From Candidatus Sumerlaeota bacterium (lineage in GTDB: Bacteria; Sumerlaeota; Sumerlaeia; JADFCT01), in contig JAPLSP010000386.1 of NCBI GenBank assembly GCA_026398575.1, positions 1-9,866 on the forward strand: a stretch of 9,866 nucleotides of DNA, given 5' to 3'. Under the pieces are notes generated by a model that saw only the letters and a list, made by a program, of their open reading frames with translations, was not told the DNA's origin and did not search any database. Made by a program: the position numbers and the translations under genes. Each line of letters begins with the position of its first letter. Within the stretch, counting starts at the first letter, position 1. Of this stretch, positions 6,248-9,866 are shown in pieces.

Positions 6248-6335
6248 CAGAATAATGAAAAACAGAATGATTCTGTTCTTCATCATTCTGTCTTTCATCA
6301 TTCTGCTTTTCATCATTCTGCTTTTCATCATTCTG
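6248..6335. repeat. 15-nt-period array with an internal inversion
   Basis: Four copies of TTCATCATTCTG start at 6279, 6294, 6309 and 6324, exactly 15 nt apart. They are preceded by two copies in the opposite orientation (CAGAATAATGAA at 6248, CAGAATGAT at 6263), also 15 nt apart. The inversion point is the small palindrome CAGAATGATTCTG (6263-6275). The inverted copies can pair with the direct ones to give alternative hairpins. The array ends 6 nt before the GAGGG ribosome-binding site of the next gene and resembles the palindrome at 3916-3972 in core word and period. Confidence 0.9.
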
Positions 6336-6341
6336 TTTTAT

Positions 6342-6346
6342 GAGGG
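6342..6346 (+). promoter_or_regulatory. Ribosome-binding site that decides the LamG gene start
   Basis: GAGGG lies 5 nt before the ATG at 6352. The alternative in-frame ATG at 6340 has only repeat sequence upstream and no Shine-Dalgarno match, and it overlaps this site. The later ATG is preferred. Confidence 0.65.
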
Positions 6347-6351
6347 CGATT

Positions 6352-9300
6352 ATGAAGAGCAAAGTATTGCGATCATCATTCTGCGTGATTCAAGCCTTGA
6401 TGCTGGCCGCTATGATTGCCTACGGGGATGAGCCTGCCGCGACGCTTGCCGAGCCCTGGCAGAGCGCTTATTCGGGCGATAATGCCACGGGCAAGCATGT
6501 ACTCGCATTCTGGAAGTTTGAGCAAGGCGCCGATTCGGCCGACGCTTCGGGCCATGGCCATACGCTCCAGTTGGTGGGCGCGCAAATCCTCCCGACGGGC
6601 AAGTTCGGCGGCTGCCTCGAAACCTTCGCCGGCTACCCGCGCGAAGACAAGCCGCATCGCGCCCTGGTCAAGAATCAGCCGGACTTGTCGCCCGCCGGCG
6701 CATTCACCATCGAGATGTGGATTCAGCCCAAGCCGGAGCTCGAAGGATATCCGGAAAGTTTCCTGCTCGATAAAAAATACGTCTCCAATGACGACTATCA
6801 ATTGATCCTCGGCGACGCTCAGCCGTCGGGCGAACGGATGCTTCGCATGTCTCTGGGCTTTGGCGAGAGCTCAAGCGTCTGGTATTCCCTGCCGTTCCAT
6901 CCGCAGCCCGGACAATGGCGCCACGTGGCGTTTGTTTACGACGGCGCGGGAACCGGTTCATTCGTCATTGATGGCCGGCCGCACGGTTCCCAGACTATTC
7001 CCGGACGCAAGGCGATCAGCGCTGGCAAACACGGCCTTTCGATCGGCGACCGCATCGGGAGCCTCTATCATGGCTTCCCCGGCTATCTGGATGAGGTGCG
7101 AATCACAGAAGGCGCCCGCGAATTCCGGGCGGCGCTGATCGCGCGGGAATCGGACCGAACCTGCTTCATCCGCATGGAACCGGGCGCGGCGATGCGTATC
7201 GCGATCCGCAATTTGCAGCGTGATCCGCTGACGGGCGCCAGCGTGTCATTGGGATTCGACGGCCTGCCCGGCGCCGCGCGAAAGATCGCCCTCGGCGCGC
7301 TGGCGTCCGGCGCCAAAGCCGTGGCCGATTTTCCGATTGATACAAGTCTGCGGCCCGATGTCTATCGCTTGCGCGCGGCGCTCTTCGCCGACGGCGCAAC
7401 ATCGAGTCTTGGCGAGCAGGTCTTTGACGTGCGGATCGTCCTACGCCGCCTGCCGCAATTCCCGGTCCTGATGTGGGGCATCTATCGCGACGCGCTGGAT
7501 GAGGCACCGCTCTTGAAGGAAATGGGATTCACGCACGTGCTCGGGCTGGGCGCCGATTATGACCGGATATGGAAGGCCGGCGTAGCGACGGAACCGGATA
7601 CGCCCGAGCGCGTGGCCGCGCACAAAAAAATGCTCGATGAATGTCTGGCGCAAGGGATATCCGTGTCGGCAAGCCTCTCGCCCGGCGGCTGGCTGCGCGG
7701 CAAGCCGGAGTTTCTTCGCGTGAACCAGAAAGGCCAGCCGCCCACTGACAAGAAAAAGGCCGATATCTGCGGGCTCTTCCCCGAGATACCGGTGTTCTGC
7801 CGCAACGTGGGCGAATCAGTCGGCAAGGCATACGGCGCTTTCCCCGCTTTTTCCGGCGCGCTGATCCACACCGAAGTGCGCGACCAGGCGTCGCCTTGTT
7901 TCCACCAGCATGATCGCGAAGCGTTCCGCAAGGCGTCTGGCTTCGATATTCCACCGGGGGTGGCTGGTTCGCGAGGCGTCGAATATTCCAAGATCGCCGG
8001 TTTCCCCAAAGATCGCGTGATTCCCGACCAGTATCCACCTCTGGTTTACTATCGCTGGTACTGGAAGAGCGGCGACGGGTGGAACGATCTGAATACCGCC
8101 GTGGATCGCGGCATCAAGACTGGCGCGGGCGCAGGACGAGCGGATCTGTGGACGTTTCACGATCCAGCCGTTCGCGCCGCCCGCGTCTTCGGCAGCGGCG
8201 GCAGCGTGGACTTCATTTCACAGTGGACGTATTCCTATCCCGATCCGATCCGCATCGGGCTGGCCACCGACGAACTGCTCGCGACCGCCGCCGGCGCCGC
8301 GCGACCGCAGGGCGTGATGAAGATGACGCAGATCATCTGGTATCGCAGCCAGACCGCGCCGGCGCCCAAACCGGGCGAGCCACCCCTGCCATTCTCCGCG
8401 CAGTGGGAAGCGGAACAGCCCGACGCCCGCTTCATCACCATCGCGCCGATGCACCTGCGCGAGGCGTTCTGGACGAAGATCGCGCGCCCGATCAGCGGAA
8501 TCATGTATCACGGCTGGCAATCGCTGACGCCGTGCGAACCGATTACAATGCACGGGTATCGGTTCACCCATCCCGAGACGCGCCACGAGTTGGCCCGGCT
8601 GACGGCGAGCGTATTGCGGCCGCTCGGTCCGGCGCTGCTGGCGCTTGGGTCCGGATCGCGCAAGAGCGACGTGGCGTTTTTGGAGAGCTTCGCCTCCGAG
8701 ATGTTCGCGCGGCGCGGCACATTCGGATGGGGCGGCGGCTGGGCCGGCGACGCCTATCACGCGATGCAATACGCCCATCTTCAGCCCGAGATCGTCCTCG
8801 ACGAAACCATCGCCGAACGCGGACTGGATCAATATCGCGTGCTTGCGATGTTCGATTGCGACGTGCTCGCGCAATCCGTGTGCGACCGCGTGAAGAAGTT
8901 TCAAGCCACCGGCGGCATCGTGATCGGCGACGAACGGCTTGCGCCTGCGATCAAGCCCGATGTGCTTGTTCAATCCTTCGCCCGAACGGGCCGCGCCGAT
9001 CAGGACAAGGCGGTTTTGATGAAAATGGCCGGCGAACTCTCCCGGAAACTTGATGGCCGGTATACCCGCTACGCCGATTCCAGCAACCCGGAAATCATCC
9101 CCTACTGCCGCCGGAGCGCTTCGACCGACTACGTTTTTGTCGTCAACGACCGCCGCGAATACGGGCAGTACGTCGGCCAGCATGGCATCGTCATGGAAAA
9201 CGGCTGTCCTCAGAAGTCGGAGATACGCGTGCGCCGCGCCGGCGGATTCGTCTATGACCTCGTCGAACACGCCGCCATCCCCGCGACAAACGAAGGCGGC

Positions 9301-9807
9301 GCCCTGCGTTTCGCCGCCGACCTCGGCCCCTGCGACGGCAGAGTATTCATGGTGACCTCGCGCGCCATTCATCAAGTGGAATGCACGGCGCCTTCGTCGG
9401 TCAAGCCAGGCGAGACGACCAGGCCGGATGAGAAGGTCAAACTGAGCGAGACAGCCAAGCCAAGCGATACAGTCAAGCCGGGCGAGGCGGTCAAACTGCT
9501 GATCCGCGTGCTCGATGATAAGGGCCAGCCAATAGACGCCGTCATCCCGCTTGAAATCGCCATCCGCGATCCGGATGGCCGCATAGCCGAGTTCAGCGGC
9601 TACAATGCAGCGGTTGATGGAGCGCTCGAATTGAAACTCGATATCGCCAAGAACGACACGCCCGGATGCTGGCAGATCGAAGTTCACGAGCTCGCCTTAA
9701 ACTGCAAGGCCAGCGCCACATTCCGAGTGCTTGGCCCTGACCCATGGCCGCCGCTAAAAACACCCCCATCCAAAGGCCTCGCCAACCCTGTCCAGCCGCA
9801 AGGCTAA
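6352..9807 (+). CDS. Large secreted LamG-domain protein with glycosidase-like core
   Basis: A 1151-aa exported protein. Starting at 6352 gives a signal peptide (MKSKVLRSSF, hydrophobic to AAMIAYG, cleavage near residue 25). Residues about 48-262 are a LamG/concanavalin-A-like jelly roll: LAFWKFEQGADSADASGHGH, FTIEMWIQP, WRHVAFVYDG, GYLDEVRI. A beta-rich segment (about 270-362) precedes a region of roughly 365-770 that looks like a (beta/alpha)8 glycosidase-type barrel (PVLMWGIYRD, MGFTHVLGLGADYDR, GALIHTEVRD with Glu508). Residues about 785-870 resemble the GATase-like domain found after the barrel in GH42-type enzymes (YRVLAMFDCDVL, GGIVIGDERL). A repeated linker (1017-1046) leads to a C-terminal Ig/macroglobulin-like domain (about 1046-1127) and a Pro-rich tail. 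Binding or cleaving extracellular polysaccharide is the likely role. The LamG call is firm; the barrel and catalytic residue are inferred, and no glycosidase family can be named. The gene is probably transcribed separately from those upstream. Confidence 0.9.
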   Translation: MKSKVLRSSFCVIQALMLAAMIAYGDEPAATLAEPWQSAYSGDNATGKHVLAFWKFEQGADSADASGHGHTLQLVGAQILPTGKFGGCLETFAGYPREDKPHRALVKNQPDLSPAGAFTIEMWIQPKPELEGYPESFLLDKKYVSNDDYQLILGDAQPSGERMLRMSLGFGESSSVWYSLPFHPQPGQWRHVAFVYDGAGTGSFVIDGRPHGSQTIPGRKAISAGKHGLSIGDRIGSLYHGFPGYLDEVRITEGAREFRAALIARESDRTCFIRMEPGAAMRIAIRNLQRDPLTGASVSLGFDGLPGAARKIALGALASGAKAVADFPIDTSLRPDVYRLRAALFADGATSSLGEQVFDVRIVLRRLPQFPVLMWGIYRDALDEAPLLKEMGFTHVLGLGADYDRIWKAGVATEPDTPERVAAHKKMLDECLAQGISVSASLSPGGWLRGKPEFLRVNQKGQPPTDKKKADICGLFPEIPVFCRNVGESVGKAYGAFPAFSGALIHTEVRDQASPCFHQHDREAFRKASGFDIPPGVAGSRGVEYSKIAGFPKDRVIPDQYPPLVYYRWYWKSGDGWNDLNTAVDRGIKTGAGAGRADLWTFHDPAVRAARVFGSGGSVDFISQWTYSYPDPIRIGLATDELLATAAGAARPQGVMKMTQIIWYRSQTAPAPKPGEPPLPFSAQWEAEQPDARFITIAPMHLREAFWTKIARPISGIMYHGWQSLTPCEPITMHGYRFTHPETRHELARLTASVLRPLGPALLALGSGSRKSDVAFLESFASEMFARRGTFGWGGGWAGDAYHAMQYAHLQPEIVLDETIAERGLDQYRVLAMFDCDVLAQSVCDRVKKFQATGGIVIGDERLAPAIKPDVLVQSFARTGRADQDKAVLMKMAGELSRKLDGRYTRYADSSNPEIIPYCRRSASTDYVFVVNDRREYGQYVGQHGIVMENGCPQKSEIRVRRAGGFVYDLVEHAAIPATNEGGALRFAADLGPCDGRVFMVTSRAIHQVECTAPSSVKPGETTRPDEKVKLSETAKPSDTVKPGEAVKLLIRVLDDKGQPIDAVIPLEIAIRDPDGRIAEFSGYNAAVDGALELKLDIAKNDTPGCWQIEVHELALNCKASATFRVLGPDPWPPLKTPPSKGLANPVQPQG
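9400..9498 (+). repeat. 18-nt (6-residue) repeats inside the LamG gene
   Basis: Five units of 18 nt plus a partial one encode VKPGET, TRPDEK, VKLSET, AKPSDT, VKPGEA and VKL. They form a charged, Pro-containing spacer between the glycosidase-like part and the C-terminal Ig-like domain. The units differ at the DNA level but keep the pattern small/basic/Pro-or-Leu/small/acidic. Confidence 0.8.
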
Positions 9808-9866
9808 GTACTCATATTCGCAAATGCGATAACATAACATAAGATCATCGCGAATACTTATGCCGG
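9808..9866. other. Right edge, non-coding
   Basis: The A/T-rich DNA after the last stop codon contains a 7-bp inverted repeat, TATTCGC (9815-9821) with GCGAATA (9850-9856), around a 28-nt loop with the run ATAACATAACATAAG. It is not a convincing terminator, and the window ends before its context is visible. Confidence 0.4.

Noticed and set aside
6110..6331. Minus-strand reading frame rich in MMK(S/D/N)R repeats
   Set aside because: It is the translation of the 15-nt noncoding array; the period is a multiple of three, so the frame stays open by construction. The rest overlaps the hydrolase gene end.
6248..6335. CRISPR array
   Set aside because: Units of 12 nt separated by 3 nt are far too short for repeat and spacer, and no cas gene is present.
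8079..9053. 324-codon plus-strand frame, very rich in Arg and Ser
   Set aside because: Composition is that of an out-of-frame reading of GC-rich coding DNA; it overlaps the LamG gene completely.
8218..9687. 489-codon minus-strand open frame
   Set aside because: It lies wholly antisense to the LamG gene, in GC-rich DNA where stops are rare. It has no recognisable domains, and the plus-strand protein has clear ones.
1..9866. Defence or other known multi-gene accessory system
   Set aside because: No nuclease, helicase, toxin, methylase, integrase or reverse transcriptase is encoded; the genes are sensory, envelope or extracellular in type.

Overview
The window carries five protein-coding genes, no RNA genes, no recognisable insertion sequence and no CRISPR array. 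The mix is a tandem-GAF hybrid histidine kinase, a pseudopilin-like protein, a secreted lipase-like hydrolase and a very large secreted LamG/glycosidase-like protein. Together with moderately GC-rich coding DNA and many short-period repeats, it suggests a free-living Gram-negative bacterium of the PVC group (Lentisphaerota, Verrucomicrobiota or Planctomycetota type) or a related candidate phylum. That placement is an inference from gene content; the window has no phylogenetic marker.

Layout. Positions 1-202 hold no clear gene but contain a 63-bp palindrome built of 9-nt words (88-150). A secreted protein with a PsbP/DcrB-like C-terminal domain lies on the minus strand (203-1144). A divergent promoter region (1145-1495) separates it from a cytoplasmic GAF-GAF-HisKA-HATPase-REC kinase (1496-3757). 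The kinase is followed by a 253-bp gap with a 7-nt tandem array and a perfect 28-bp-arm palindrome (3916-3972). Next come a zinc-ribbon/DUF4190/pseudopilin-like protein (4011-4814) and, 34 nt later, a secreted alpha/beta-hydrolase (4849-6132), probably co-transcribed. A second gap (6133-6351) contains a possible terminator and a 15-nt-period array that stops 6 nt before the ribosome-binding site of the last gene. That gene (6352-9807) encodes a 1151-aa secreted LamG protein with a glycosidase-like core.

How the genes relate. The last three genes encode membrane or exported proteins and could serve envelope or extracellular polymer/lipid turnover. The kinase has no membrane segment, no visible cognate regulator and its own promoter, so a link to its neighbours is not shown.

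The most distinctive feature is the density of short-period repeats: 9-nt and 15-nt words folded into palindromes, 7-nt words in three places and an 18-nt repeat inside a gene. Two 7-nt arrays lie in frame inside the hydrolase gene and encode the linker between its N-terminal module and its catalytic domain. One of them is a strong G-quadruplex candidate. I see no defence system, no complete novel operon-type system and no mobile element.
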